NCBI RefSeq assembly: GCF_008014645.1
Contig: NZ_VOWY01000006.1
Span: 1-64,000, forward strand
DNA length: 64,000 nucleotides
Direction of reading: 5' to 3'
Source of the DNA: Collinsella sp. BA40
Lineage (GTDB): Bacteria > Actinomycetota > Coriobacteriia > Coriobacteriales > Coriobacteriaceae
The translations under genes and the position numbers were made by a program. Below the pieces are notes generated by a model that was not told where the DNA came from, searched no databases, and worked only from the letters and a program-made list of their open reading frames with translations. Positions 51,699 to 60,250 of the stretch are shown here, piece after piece. Within the stretch, counting starts at the first letter, position 1. The number at the start of each line of letters is the position of its first letter.

Positions 51699-53723
51699 CT
51701 AATCGAGGCGGGCGTTGATCAGCTCGGCGAGGCGAGCCGGGTCGGACTCGGCCTTGAAGGCGGCGCGGAAGGAGTCGTCGGTGAGGGCGGTCGCCACCTT
51801 GGAAAGGATCTGAAGGTGGGAGGTTCCCGCCTCGGACTCGGGAACGAGCAGGGCGATGGCGCAGGTGACGGGGGCGCCGTCGAGGGTCTCCCAGGAGGCG
51901 ACGGGGCCATCGGCCTTGAGAACGAGCACGGAGGCGCGCTTCACGGCATCCGTCTTGGCATGGGGAATGGCATATCCGTCTACCATGCCCGTGGTGCCCT
52001 CGGCCTCGCGTTTAAGGAAGGCGGCACGCAGGGCAGCGGCGTCGTCGACGATCCCCTGATCGACGGCTGCGGCGACGATCGCATCGAGCGCCGCGTCTCG
52101 ATCGAGGTCGCTCGAGGCGAAGAGGACGTTCTCGGCGGAGACGAAACCATCGGCAGCTGCCTTGGGAGCGACCGCGACGGCCGTTTCCGCGGCGTTCCCA
52201 GCGACGACGGCGTCGTCAGTGGCGGAAGCGGAGCGCTGCTGCTGGGCACGCGTCCACTCGCGCTTCTTGAAGATGGTGAACAGGATGCCGCCCACGACGG
52301 TGCCGGCGAGGATGGCGAGCACCCACTGGATGCCGCCGTCGACGACGGGCAGGACCAGGAAGCCACCGTGGGGGGCGGGGACGTGGACGCCGAGCAGCAG
52401 GGTAAGGACGGAGGCGATCGCGGCGGACAGCATCATGATCGGCATGACGGGCCAGATGTTCTTGGTCATGAACGGAATGGCGCCCTCGGTGATGTGCGTG
52501 CAGCCAAGGATGATGTTGACGATGCCAGCGTCGTGGTCCTCCTGGGAGAAATACTTCTTGCCCGCGATGACGGCGAAGCTCGTGACCAGGGGCGGAACGA
52601 TGCAGGCGGCGGAAACGGCGGCCATGAACGCGGTGCCGTCGGCGTAGGCGTCGGTGCCGACGCCCGCTTCGAGGCCGGCACCGAGCAGCATGGTGCCGGT
52701 GACGTAGGCGGCCTTGTTGACCGGACCGCCCATATCGACCGCGCACATGCAGCCGATGGCGATGCCCAGCGGGATGGCGCCGGCGTGCTGCAGGCTGCGC
52801 AGGAAGTCCATCATGGCGTTGTTGATCGTGACCATGGGGCCGGAGATGCCGAGCATCACGAGGCCGACGATGAGTGTGGAGAACAACGGATAGAGGAAGA
52901 TCGCCTTGAGGCCGTTGAGGTTGGCGGGGAGCCTGGAGAAGACCTTCTCGAGCAGCACAATCACGTAGCCGGACAGGAAACCGCCGACGATGCCGCCGAG
53001 GAAGCCGAAGCCCACACCGGAGCCGCCCGCATCGATCATGCCGGTCGCGGCGTTGACGGGCAGGCCCTGGATGGCGATCATACCGGCCACGAAGCCGGGC
53101 ACGAGCGCGGGACGCTTGCCGATGGACTCGGCGATATAGGCGGACAGAACGGGAACCATGAGGTTCATCGCGATGCCGCCGATGATCTTGAGCATGGCGG
53201 CGAAGGAGTTGTAGTCGGCCGCCGTCGAATCGAACGAGGTGATACCCCACAGGAACGACAGCGCCGTGAGAACGCCGCCCGCGACGACGAACACCAGCAT
53301 GTGGGACACGCCGTTCATAAGATGCTTGTAGAGCTGGTGGCCCAGGGACTCCTTCTCGGCAGCCTCCTCGACCGCGACCGCCGCGGCCGCGGCAGCCGGA
53401 TCCGCCTTCGCGGCAAGCGCCGCGTCGATCAACTTGCCCGCGGCCTCGACGTCGATAGCCTTCGACACGCCGACGGACACCATCGGCTTGCCCGCGAAGC
53501 GCTGGGCCTGCACGTCCTTGTCCGCCGCGACCACGACGGCGCGCGCGCCGGCGATCTCGACCGGCGTCAGCGCGTTCTCGACGCCGACCTGGCCATGGGT
53601 CTCGACCTTGATGGTAAGGCCGCGCTCGGCCGCGGCCTTCTCGAGCGCCTCCTTCGCCATGAAGGTGTGGGCGATGCCTGTGGGGCAGCCCGTGGCAGCA
53701 ATGATGTCGAACGTTTCTGCCAT
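51699..53723 (-). CDS. fruA: fructose PTS transporter, fused EIIB-EIIC-EIIA
   Basis: The protein has 674 residues; GGGAGGGA lies before the ATG. Residues 1-100 are EIIB-Fru with the phosphocysteine in ATGCPTGIAHTFMA (Cys13). Residues about 120-480 are the membrane EIIC with about nine or ten spans (PGFVAGMIAIQGLP, MDFLRSLQHAGAIPLGIAIG, TEGAIPFMTKN). Residues about 530-674 are EIIA with the phosphohistidine in GYAIPHAKTDAV (His588). It imports fructose and releases fructose-1-phosphate, the substrate of fruK downstream. The B-C-A order is less common than A-B-C. It is transcribed away from the RpiR-type regulator gene. Confidence 0.94.
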   Translation of the reverse strand: MAETFDIIAATGCPTGIAHTFMAKEALEKAAAERGLTIKVETHGQVGVENALTPVEIAGARAVVVAADKDVQAQRFAGKPMVSVGVSKAIDVEAAGKLIDAALAAKADPAAAAAAVAVEEAAEKESLGHQLYKHLMNGVSHMLVFVVAGGVLTALSFLWGITSFDSTAADYNSFAAMLKIIGGIAMNLMVPVLSAYIAESIGKRPALVPGFVAGMIAIQGLPVNAATGMIDAGGSGVGFGFLGGIVGGFLSGYVIVLLEKVFSRLPANLNGLKAIFLYPLFSTLIVGLVMLGISGPMVTINNAMMDFLRSLQHAGAIPLGIAIGCMCAVDMGGPVNKAAYVTGTMLLGAGLEAGVGTDAYADGTAFMAAVSAACIVPPLVTSFAVIAGKKYFSQEDHDAGIVNIILGCTHITEGAIPFMTKNIWPVMPIMMLSAAIASVLTLLLGVHVPAPHGGFLVLPVVDGGIQWVLAILAGTVVGGILFTIFKKREWTRAQQQRSASATDDAVVAGNAAETAVAVAPKAAADGFVSAENVLFASSDLDRDAALDAIVAAAVDQGIVDDAAALRAAFLKREAEGTTGMVDGYAIPHAKTDAVKRASVLVLKADGPVASWETLDGAPVTCAIALLVPESEAGTSHLQILSKVATALTDDSFRAAFKAESDPARLAELINARLD

Positions 53724-53828
53724 GTTCCCTCCCTATACTCGTGCGCCCCGATCGGAGCGCTCCTTCGTCCCATATGGGGCGTTTATCGACAACCCGAATG
53801 TAGCATGACGTATTTGACGGGTTTCTTT

Positions 53829-53930
53829 CATGTTCCTCATCAATTGTGAAAGGTACTTTTGAGTCGGTGAACGGTATGAAACTTCCATTCATTGGTTTAT
53901 TGATGAAAGTCATTCGTCAAATGGAACATG
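53829..53930. promoter_or_regulatory. fru divergent control region with an inverted 8-9-bp repeat
   Basis: TCATGTTCC (53828-53836) and GGAACATGA (53923-53931) form inverted sites at the two ends of the region between fruA and the regulator gene, and several TGAAA/TTTCA half-sites lie between. This would suit one operator per divergent promoter. Exact -10 boxes are not clear. Confidence 0.4.
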
Positions 53931-53978
53931 ATTCGCTATGCTTCTTATTGGAGAAACAAGATGTCAAAAGGAGCCGTC

Positions 53979-54863
53979 ATGTCGGGAGCAACCCAACAAG
54001 CACGTACCCACGAGCAGCCGAGCGCCCTGCCGCTGATCACCTCGTCCCGCGATTTCCTCGGCAGCGAGCAGCGCATCGTCGACTTCATCCTCGGCAACAC
54101 CGACCATGCCCCCCATATGACGAGCGCGCAGCTCGCCCGCGCCAGCAAGACCTCGGAAGCCTCCGTATCGCGTTTCTGCAAGAAGCTCGGCTTCAAAAAC
54201 TATCGTGCGTTCCAGTTCTCGCTCGCTCACGACCTCGCCACGCAGGCGGACGACGTGCAGATCACCCGCGAAGTCTCGATCGACGATATCGCGCAGTCGA
54301 TCGCCAACATCAAGAACGCGAAAAACCGCGAGATCGAGTCCACCCTCGAAGCGCTCGACGAAAGCACGCTTCGCCGGGTCGTCAACCTCTTCGCCGAAGC
54401 GGGGACGATCCTATTCGCCGCCGTCGGCAACACCACGGCGGTCGCCATCGACGCCTCGATCAAATTCGGCCAGCTCGGCCTTAGGAGCATCGCCAACACC
54501 ATCACCGAGAGCTCGACCTCGCTGGCGCTCACCCTGGGCGCCGGAGACCTTCTGGTGCTCATCTCGAATTCGGGAAAATCCCAGCGCCTCCAGCGGGTCT
54601 TGCACGCCGCCCGCAACGGCGCGTGCACCGTCATCCTCATCACGGGCAATACCGCGTCGCCGCTTGCGCGGCAGGCTGATATCGTGCTGCAGACCGTAAA
54701 CTACGAGGCGCTCCTCACCACGGCCGACTTCACGTTCTCTAAAATCCCCGCCACGCTCGTCATCGAGGTGATCTACAACTTTCTCCTGCCGCTCATGCCG
54801 GAGGCGCGCGACGCAATTAGCGGATACGAGGAACTCATCCAACCCGATAAGGAGATGGAGTAG
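53979..54863 (+). CDS. RpiR/MurR family transcriptional regulator
   Basis: The ATG at 53979 has AAAGGAG 5 bases upstream; the ATG at 53961 also has a fair site (GGAGAAAC), so six more residues are possible. The protein has about 294 residues. The N-terminal helix-turn-helix is at about 25-80 (TSAQLARASKTSEASVSRFC). A SIS sugar-phosphate-binding domain is at about 120-250 (ILFAAVGNTTAVAIDAS, LVLISNSGKSQR, VILITGNTASPLA). Members sense sugar phosphates. It is divergent from fruA-fruK, so control of fructose use by fructose-1-phosphate is inferred. Confidence 0.88.
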   Translation: MSGATQQARTHEQPSALPLITSSRDFLGSEQRIVDFILGNTDHAPHMTSAQLARASKTSEASVSRFCKKLGFKNYRAFQFSLAHDLATQADDVQITREVSIDDIAQSIANIKNAKNREIESTLEALDESTLRRVVNLFAEAGTILFAAVGNTTAVAIDASIKFGQLGLRSIANTITESSTSLALTLGAGDLLVLISNSGKSQRLQRVLHAARNGACTVILITGNTASPLARQADIVLQTVNYEALLTTADFTFSKIPATLVIEVIYNFLLPLMPEARDAISGYEELIQPDKEME

Positions 54864-54973
54864 CAAGGCGGCGCGCTCGAAGCGCGCGATAGGCCCCGCC
54901 ATGGCAGCGGCGGCAATTCCCCACGGGAAGAGGGCGGCGCCGGCGGAAGGTTCGTCGTTCTCAAGATGGAAGA

Positions 54974-55008
54974 GGCGCCCGCACGAGCCAAGCGGCCCTG
55001 CGGGCGCT
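54974..55008. terminator. terminator between the regulator and nadE
   Basis: GCGCCCGCA pairs with TGCGGGCGC (stem edges near 54975 and 55007) between convergent stops at 54863 and 55017. Confidence 0.65.
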
Positions 55009-55016
55009 CCATTTCC

Positions 55017-57182
55017 CTACGCCAGCGCGTCGACCTCGGCGAGCCATAGCGCCGCGGAGGCGTCGCTGGGCATGCGCAGGTCGCCGCGCGGGCTCACGCT
55101 CACCGAGCCCACCTTGGGACCGTCGGGCAGACAGCTGCGCTTGAACTGCTGGGCGAAGAAACGGCGGTAGAACGTGCGGAGCCAGGCCAGGATGACCGCG
55201 GGCTCGTAGGAGGGCTCGCCGTCGGCGGGGGGCTCGGCGAACGTGCGGCGGGCCATGCGGTAGATCTTGGAAGGCGAGAAGCCGAAGCGCAGCATGTGGA
55301 ACAAAAAGAAGTCGTGCAGCTCGTAGGGCCCCACGAGCTCCTCGGTGCACTGGGCGATCCGCCCGTCGCCCGTGGGCGGCAGCAGCTCCGGGGAGACCGG
55401 GGTGTCCAGGATGTCGCGCAGGGTCTCGGCGGTATCGCCGCCGAAGACGTCAGCCGCATGGGCGACCAGATGTCGCACGAGGGTCTTGGGCACGCTGGCG
55501 TTCACGCCGTACATGCTCATATGGTCGGCGTTGTAGGTAGCCCAGCCCAGCGCGAGCTCGGAAAGGTCGCCCGTGCCGATCACGAAGCCGCCAAGCTCGT
55601 TGGAGAGGTCCATGAGAATCTGGGTTCGCTCGCGCGCCTGCGCGTTCTCGTAGGTGACGTCCGTGACAGCCGGGTCGTGCCCGATGTCGGCGAAATGGCC
55701 GCGCACGGCATCGGCGATGGGGATCGTGCGGAAGTCGACGCCCAGGTGCTCGGCGAGTCGCTCGGCATTGGACTTGGTGCGGCTCGTCGTGCCGAAGCCG
55801 GGCATGGACACGGCGTGGATGCCCGTGCGCGGCAGCCCGAGCGCGTCGAAGGCGCGAACCGTGACGAGCAGGGCGAGCGTGGAGTCGAGACCGCCCGAAA
55901 GGCCGATGACGGCCGAGCGGGTGGACGTGTGCGCAAGGCGGGTCTTCAGGCCCGCGGCCTGCAGGTTGAAGATGGTCTCGCAGCGATCGGCCAGGTCGTC
56001 GGCGCCAGCGGGCACGAAGGGCTTGCGTGGTGCGACGCGGGAGGTCTCAAGCGCGGAATACAGCAGCGGGTAGCCGCCGAACAGGCGCGCGGCGCCCTCG
56101 GAATCGGGATCGACGGACGCCTCGAGCGCAGGCGCGCAAGCGGCATCGGCCGCGTCCCCAGCATTGCCGGGAGATTCCGCGTCCGCCGTGCCGCCCTCGC
56201 ACGGGCAGCCAGCGCAGGAGGCCGCGCCCGCGAACGAGAACGACACCGCCTGGCCGCACGAGGGGCCAAGGGCGGACGGGCCCCACGTGGTGGAGCGCCG
56301 GCGCTCGGCCATCAGGCGGTCGAGGTCGACATCGGCCACGACCATATCGCAGGTGAACAGATCGGTGGAGGCGAGCAGCGAACCGTTCTCGGCGATTAGG
56401 TTTTGACCGGAGAAGACAAGGTCCGTGGTGGACTCGCCCTCCCCCGCGTTCGCGTAGGCATACGCGCAGTACAGGCGCGCCGACTGGCCGCATACCAGGT
56501 CGCGACGGTAAGCTGCCTTGCCGATGACCTCGCTCGAGGCGCTCGCGTTGAGGATGACGGTCGCGCCCTGGCCCGTGGCCATGTCGGTCGACGGCGGAGC
56601 GGGAACCCACAGGTCCTCGCACACCTCGACACCGATGGCGATGTCGCCCAGCCCCGTATCGGAGCAGCGATAGACGATGTTCGAGCCGAGGGGCACGCTC
56701 GCGCCGAGGAACGGCACCCAGGTCACGTTGAGGGGCGCGGGGGCGAACCAGCGGCGCTCGTAGAACTCACCGTAGTTGGGAAGGTGCTGCTTGACCGTGA
56801 GGCCCAGCAGTTCGCCGGCGCAGCACGCGGCGACGCAGTTGTAGACCGCGGAGCCGACGGCCACGGGAAGGCCCACGGTGAAGAGCATGGGCACGTCGGC
56901 GGTATCCTCGAGCAAACCCGCCAGCGCGACCTCGCTCGCGCGGATCAAGGTGCGGTCATGGAACAGATCTGCACACGTATAGCCCGTAAGGCAGAGCTCT
57001 GGTAGAACCAGCGCGCCCACGCCCTCGCGCGCGGCAGCGTAGACGCACTCGAGAATCGCCGCGGCGTTGCCGGCGACATCCGCGACGCGGATCTTGGGCG
57101 TCGCGGCGGCGATACGGAAGAATCCGTCGCCGGCGCCCACGCCCGCCTGGCCGCACGGCCCGTAGAAGAACAGCTCGTCCAT
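55017..57182 (-). CDS. nadE: glutamine-dependent NAD+ synthetase
   Basis: ATG at 57182 with GGGAG 6 bases upstream; an ATG four codons earlier (57194) is possible. The protein has 721 residues. The N-terminal nitrilase-type glutaminase has the triad Glu (LPELCLTGY), Lys (TVKQHLPNYGEFYE) and Cys (GVEVCEDLW). The C-terminal NAD synthetase carries the PP-loop SGGLDSTLALLV, plus FGTTSRTKSNAERLA, GTGDLSELALGW and MYGVNASVPKTLV. The product hydrolyses glutamine and passes ammonia to deamido-NAD+ with ATP. An insert of about 60 residues rich in Ala, Asp and Cys (CAGCPCEGGTADAES) between the domains is unusual. It is monocistronic. Confidence 0.94.
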   Translation of the reverse strand: MDELFFYGPCGQAGVGAGDGFFRIAAATPKIRVADVAGNAAAILECVYAAAREGVGALVLPELCLTGYTCADLFHDRTLIRASEVALAGLLEDTADVPMLFTVGLPVAVGSAVYNCVAACCAGELLGLTVKQHLPNYGEFYERRWFAPAPLNVTWVPFLGASVPLGSNIVYRCSDTGLGDIAIGVEVCEDLWVPAPPSTDMATGQGATVILNASASSEVIGKAAYRRDLVCGQSARLYCAYAYANAGEGESTTDLVFSGQNLIAENGSLLASTDLFTCDMVVADVDLDRLMAERRRSTTWGPSALGPSCGQAVSFSFAGAASCAGCPCEGGTADAESPGNAGDAADAACAPALEASVDPDSEGAARLFGGYPLLYSALETSRVAPRKPFVPAGADDLADRCETIFNLQAAGLKTRLAHTSTRSAVIGLSGGLDSTLALLVTVRAFDALGLPRTGIHAVSMPGFGTTSRTKSNAERLAEHLGVDFRTIPIADAVRGHFADIGHDPAVTDVTYENAQARERTQILMDLSNELGGFVIGTGDLSELALGWATYNADHMSMYGVNASVPKTLVRHLVAHAADVFGGDTAETLRDILDTPVSPELLPPTGDGRIAQCTEELVGPYELHDFFLFHMLRFGFSPSKIYRMARRTFAEPPADGEPSYEPAVILAWLRTFYRRFFAQQFKRSCLPDGPKVGSVSVSPRGDLRMPSDASAALWLAEVDALA

Positions 57183-57423
57183 GAAGGCTCCCATCTAGAT
57201 AGTCAGCTTCTCTCATTATACGCGCGGGCACCCCGTGGCGCGCAGGGCAGCCGTGCGCCGGTGCAAGACCGCATCCGCCATTCTCCACACGCTCTCCTTG
57301 TGTGTTGCTTCTTTCTGTTAACGCGTACATTCGCGTTCCACCGGGCGCCCACGGGTACCAAAATAGCGAGACCAAAACCAATTTGCATCGGACGGCCCCG
57401 CCGCCCCAACCATAGGAGCACAC

Positions 57424-58320
57424 ATGGCATCGGAATTCCCCAAGTACACCGACCAACAGCGCACGCGCGTCGTAGCGCAGGGCAGCGTATACACGCGCCC
57501 GCGTGAAAACGCATCGATCGGAAGCACGCAGCCCATCATGAAGCAAGAGGGCCTATTCGCCGGCATTTCGGTGCCCCAGGTCCTGGCAAGCGCTGCGGCG
57601 GCGGCCACCTCGATGCTGCTGGCCTCGAAGATCGGCATCGCCGGCTCGGTGATCGGAGCCGCCGTAAGCTCGGCGGTCACCATCGTGGCAACCCAACTGT
57701 ACCGTCGCGCGCTCACCGCGGGGGCCCGCAAGCTCCATACCGTTTCCGCCGGCTCCGCCGAGCGGGCACCGCAGGCCACAAGCGCCGCGCCCGCGTCGCA
57801 AAACCCCTATCTGCGCAACTCCGCGCAAGGCGCGCGCCTCGCGCCAACCAAGCTTCAGGCACGGGCCGCGGCGCAACGCGCGGCGACCCAACGAAAGATC
57901 GCGGTCGCCTCGATACTGGTAGCCGCGCTCACCGTCGGCCTGGTTTTTGCCGCCATCATGCTGGGGACCGCGGGAGAAGGCCTGGGAACCAAGCCCGCGC
58001 CGTTGCTCGCGCAGCATGAAGCCACGCAACAGGCCAGCGGTGACGATCAGGCGTCCATCGATCCCCCGGCACCGGACGCCGCCCCGCAGCCATCGACGCC
58101 CTCGACGGACGCCCCGACTGCGCCCGATGCCGATAGCGACCAAGCAGCAGAGGCAGCTCCCGACGACGGCGCGGCCGACGGTTCGGCTGACAGCGCACCG
58201 CAATCCGGATCATCCGCCACCGACACCGGGTCGACCGACGCGGTCCCCCCATCGAATACCGCGGCGGACGGGTCGTCCGAGCAGGCGGCGCAGCCGACGG
58301 ATGGCGGCGTCACCCGGTAA
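57424..58320 (+). CDS. hypothetical membrane protein with an acidic Ala/Pro/Ser tail
   Basis: The protein has 298 residues; AGGAG lies before the ATG. I do not recognise the family. The cytoplasmic N-terminus is basic (YTDQQRTRVVAQGSVYTRPR). A Gly/Ala-rich amphipathic or membrane region lies at about 44-90 (GISVPQVLASAAAAATSMLL, IGAAVSSAVTIVATQLY). A clear span lies at about 160-182 (IAVASILVAALTVGLVFAAI). The last 110 residues are disordered and acidic, probably outside. The next gene on the same strand is also unknown and starts 90 bases later. Confidence 0.75.
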   Translation: MASEFPKYTDQQRTRVVAQGSVYTRPRENASIGSTQPIMKQEGLFAGISVPQVLASAAAAATSMLLASKIGIAGSVIGAAVSSAVTIVATQLYRRALTAGARKLHTVSAGSAERAPQATSAAPASQNPYLRNSAQGARLAPTKLQARAAAQRAATQRKIAVASILVAALTVGLVFAAIMLGTAGEGLGTKPAPLLAQHEATQQASGDDQASIDPPAPDAAPQPSTPSTDAPTAPDADSDQAAEAAPDDGAADGSADSAPQSGSSATDTGSTDAVPPSNTAADGSSEQAAQPTDGGVTR

Positions 58321-58410
58321 GCGGTTTGGCAGCGCGTCGTAGGGCGCGGAGCCACGTGTCTGCATGCGATGGTACTATTCGTATAGACCAAATCTACGAA
58401 GGAACAGACC

Positions 58411-59940
58411 ATGGCACGCAATCAAACCAACAAGCCCGGCCTCACGCCCGGCAACGTCGTATTCCTCTATGGAGTCCTGCGCGATGCGCTCGGCACGGGC
58501 AAGCAGACGTTCATCACGCATGTGGAAACGGCCCTGGCCGACAAGCGCCTAACCGCCGCCGACCTCGGCTTCGATTCCACCCAGGAACTCCTGGAGAGCC
58601 TTGGCGATGGCATCAAGCTCACCATATTCAAAGGCGGGCGCCTGTACGCCACGGTCGTCGAGCACCCGGAATGGGATGCCGCGCTCGCCGGAGCAAGCAA
58701 AAAAGAAGAGCGCAAGCCGGGCGCGAAGGGCAACAAGCCCTGGAAACGCAAGAAGGGCGACAAGGCCATCAAACCCAGCTGCCCCAAGCGCGTCAAGCGC
58801 GAACCCGAGCCGAAGGCCGAAGCCCATACGGCGGTCGCGCCCGCATCCAGCGCTTCCGTAGCCGATACATGCGGCGACGCCGTCGAAGTCGCCGCGGCCG
58901 CGCAGGCGACGGTGGAATCGCCCGGTGCCGACGCGCACGCCGGCACCGTCACCTCTAGTCGTGCTGCAGAAACCGCGGCGACGCACGACGGCCAGCCGCA
59001 TCGGCTTCGAAACGCCAATTTCTCGCTCGAAGACGAGGAGCAAAGCGGCAAGCCCGACGACACCGAATCCTCTGATGCGGTCGACTCGACGGGCACGCCC
59101 GAATCAGATGCCGCATCCGGTACCGAGCCGTCCATCGAGGCCCAGCCGGAGCCGAGCATCGCGGTAACCATTGTCTACGACCCTTATACCGGCATCGACG
59201 AAGAAACCGTCATCAAGCCCACGCCCGGCGCATATGTCCCCGCTCAGCCCGATATCTTCATCGGACAAGCCGCCATGTGCCCGCCCCCCGCGCCCGAACC
59301 CGCGCAGGACCGCCCATCCACCCCTGAAGCCGCCCGCGCGGCAACAAAGGGAGCGTCGCCCGCTCCGGAAACCATGCACGCCCGGGCTTCGCGTACGCCG
59401 GCAGGCACCGCTTCGGCCGCGATGGCGGCACCCGCTCCCGCAGCAAGCTCAATCGACCCATCGACCGCCGCGCCGCTGCCGCACGAAGATCCCCAAGCAG
59501 CCAAATCGGAATCGCATCACGACGCGCCCTCCAATACCATGCCCGCCGACGCACTGGCTCGTCCCGACGCCAGCCGAGAGCTGGAAACATCGACCGCGCG
59601 AATCGGTGCGATGGAGGAACGTGCCGCCGATCGACCGCCGCTACCCGACGATTTTCCCGTCGATTTCGCAACCGACGTCTATTGCCCCGGACCGCAGCTC
59701 CATCAGCTCACGCTGCTGTATCCCTTCGGCGCCGACGTCCTGGGCATCGTGGGCGAGTACTTCCACCTCTCCTGCGAGCGCGGCGATATCGTCGCGAACC
59801 GCCGGCGCGCCTCGTTTAGCATCCGCTACCTCGATAACCGAGAGCGCAAGGAGGCGTTCGTCCGCATAACGCATCGGACCCAGGCCGGCACCGGCCCTCT
59901 CTGGTCAATCAGCGCCGTAGAGATCCCAGAGGAAGCCTAG
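58411..59940 (+). CDS. hypothetical protein with conserved ends and a long disordered middle
   Basis: The protein has 509 residues; GAAGGAAC lies before the ATG. It has no signal peptide or spans. Residues about 10-85 form a compact basic helical domain (LYGVLRDALGTGKQTFITHV, STQELLESLGDGIKL, GGRLYATVV) reminiscent of OST-HTH/LOTUS RNA-binding domains, though this is unproven. A lysine-rich stretch (about 95-135) follows, then about 270 Ala/Pro/Glu-rich residues of low complexity. The last roughly 110 residues are ordered again (PVDFATDVYCPGPQLHQLTL, RRASFSIRYLDNRERKEAF). A cytoplasmic nucleic-acid-binding role is a guess. No catalytic motif is visible. Confidence 0.8.
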   Translation: MARNQTNKPGLTPGNVVFLYGVLRDALGTGKQTFITHVETALADKRLTAADLGFDSTQELLESLGDGIKLTIFKGGRLYATVVEHPEWDAALAGASKKEERKPGAKGNKPWKRKKGDKAIKPSCPKRVKREPEPKAEAHTAVAPASSASVADTCGDAVEVAAAAQATVESPGADAHAGTVTSSRAAETAATHDGQPHRLRNANFSLEDEEQSGKPDDTESSDAVDSTGTPESDAASGTEPSIEAQPEPSIAVTIVYDPYTGIDEETVIKPTPGAYVPAQPDIFIGQAAMCPPPAPEPAQDRPSTPEAARAATKGASPAPETMHARASRTPAGTASAAMAAPAPAASSIDPSTAAPLPHEDPQAAKSESHHDAPSNTMPADALARPDASRELETSTARIGAMEERAADRPPLPDDFPVDFATDVYCPGPQLHQLTLLYPFGADVLGIVGEYFHLSCERGDIVANRRRASFSIRYLDNRERKEAFVRITHRTQAGTGPLWSISAVEIPEEA

Positions 59941-60028
59941 CAGCACCTCCCGCGATGCGCATCTTCGCAGCAGGGATTCCCCAGACGACCATTGCACGCA
60001 CGCGGCGGCGCTGCGCGCACAAACGCAC

Positions 60029-60066
60029 AAGCCCCGAATCGGATCGCCCGCACCGATTCGGGGCTT
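60029..60066 (+). terminator. terminator after the 58411-59940 gene
   Basis: AAGCCCCGAATCGG (60029-60042) pairs with CCGATTCGGGGCTT (60053-60066), a 14-bp perfect stem followed by GATCTATTCTG. The rest of the 310-base gap to 60251 shows nothing recognisable. Confidence 0.8.
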
Positions 60067-60250
60067 GATCTATTCTGTCTGAAATTCCATGGGCAGCACC
60101 GTCGAAAGCGCGTTCGAAGCAACGGTTCCCGCAAAATCGAAGCGGTGCCGGGCGGATGCATGCGCACGCGCGAACGGCTGCCGTGCATCGACCCTTCCCC
60201 AAGGCCGAGCGCGTGCGAGCAGTGTGCACGCACGCGCCCATTCCATACGC

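Noticed and set aside
51627-53849. A 740-codon open frame on the plus strand
   Set aside because: It is antisense to fruA, which has clear EIIB, EIIC and EIIA motifs. The antisense product is a His/Gly/Asp-rich string with no fold.
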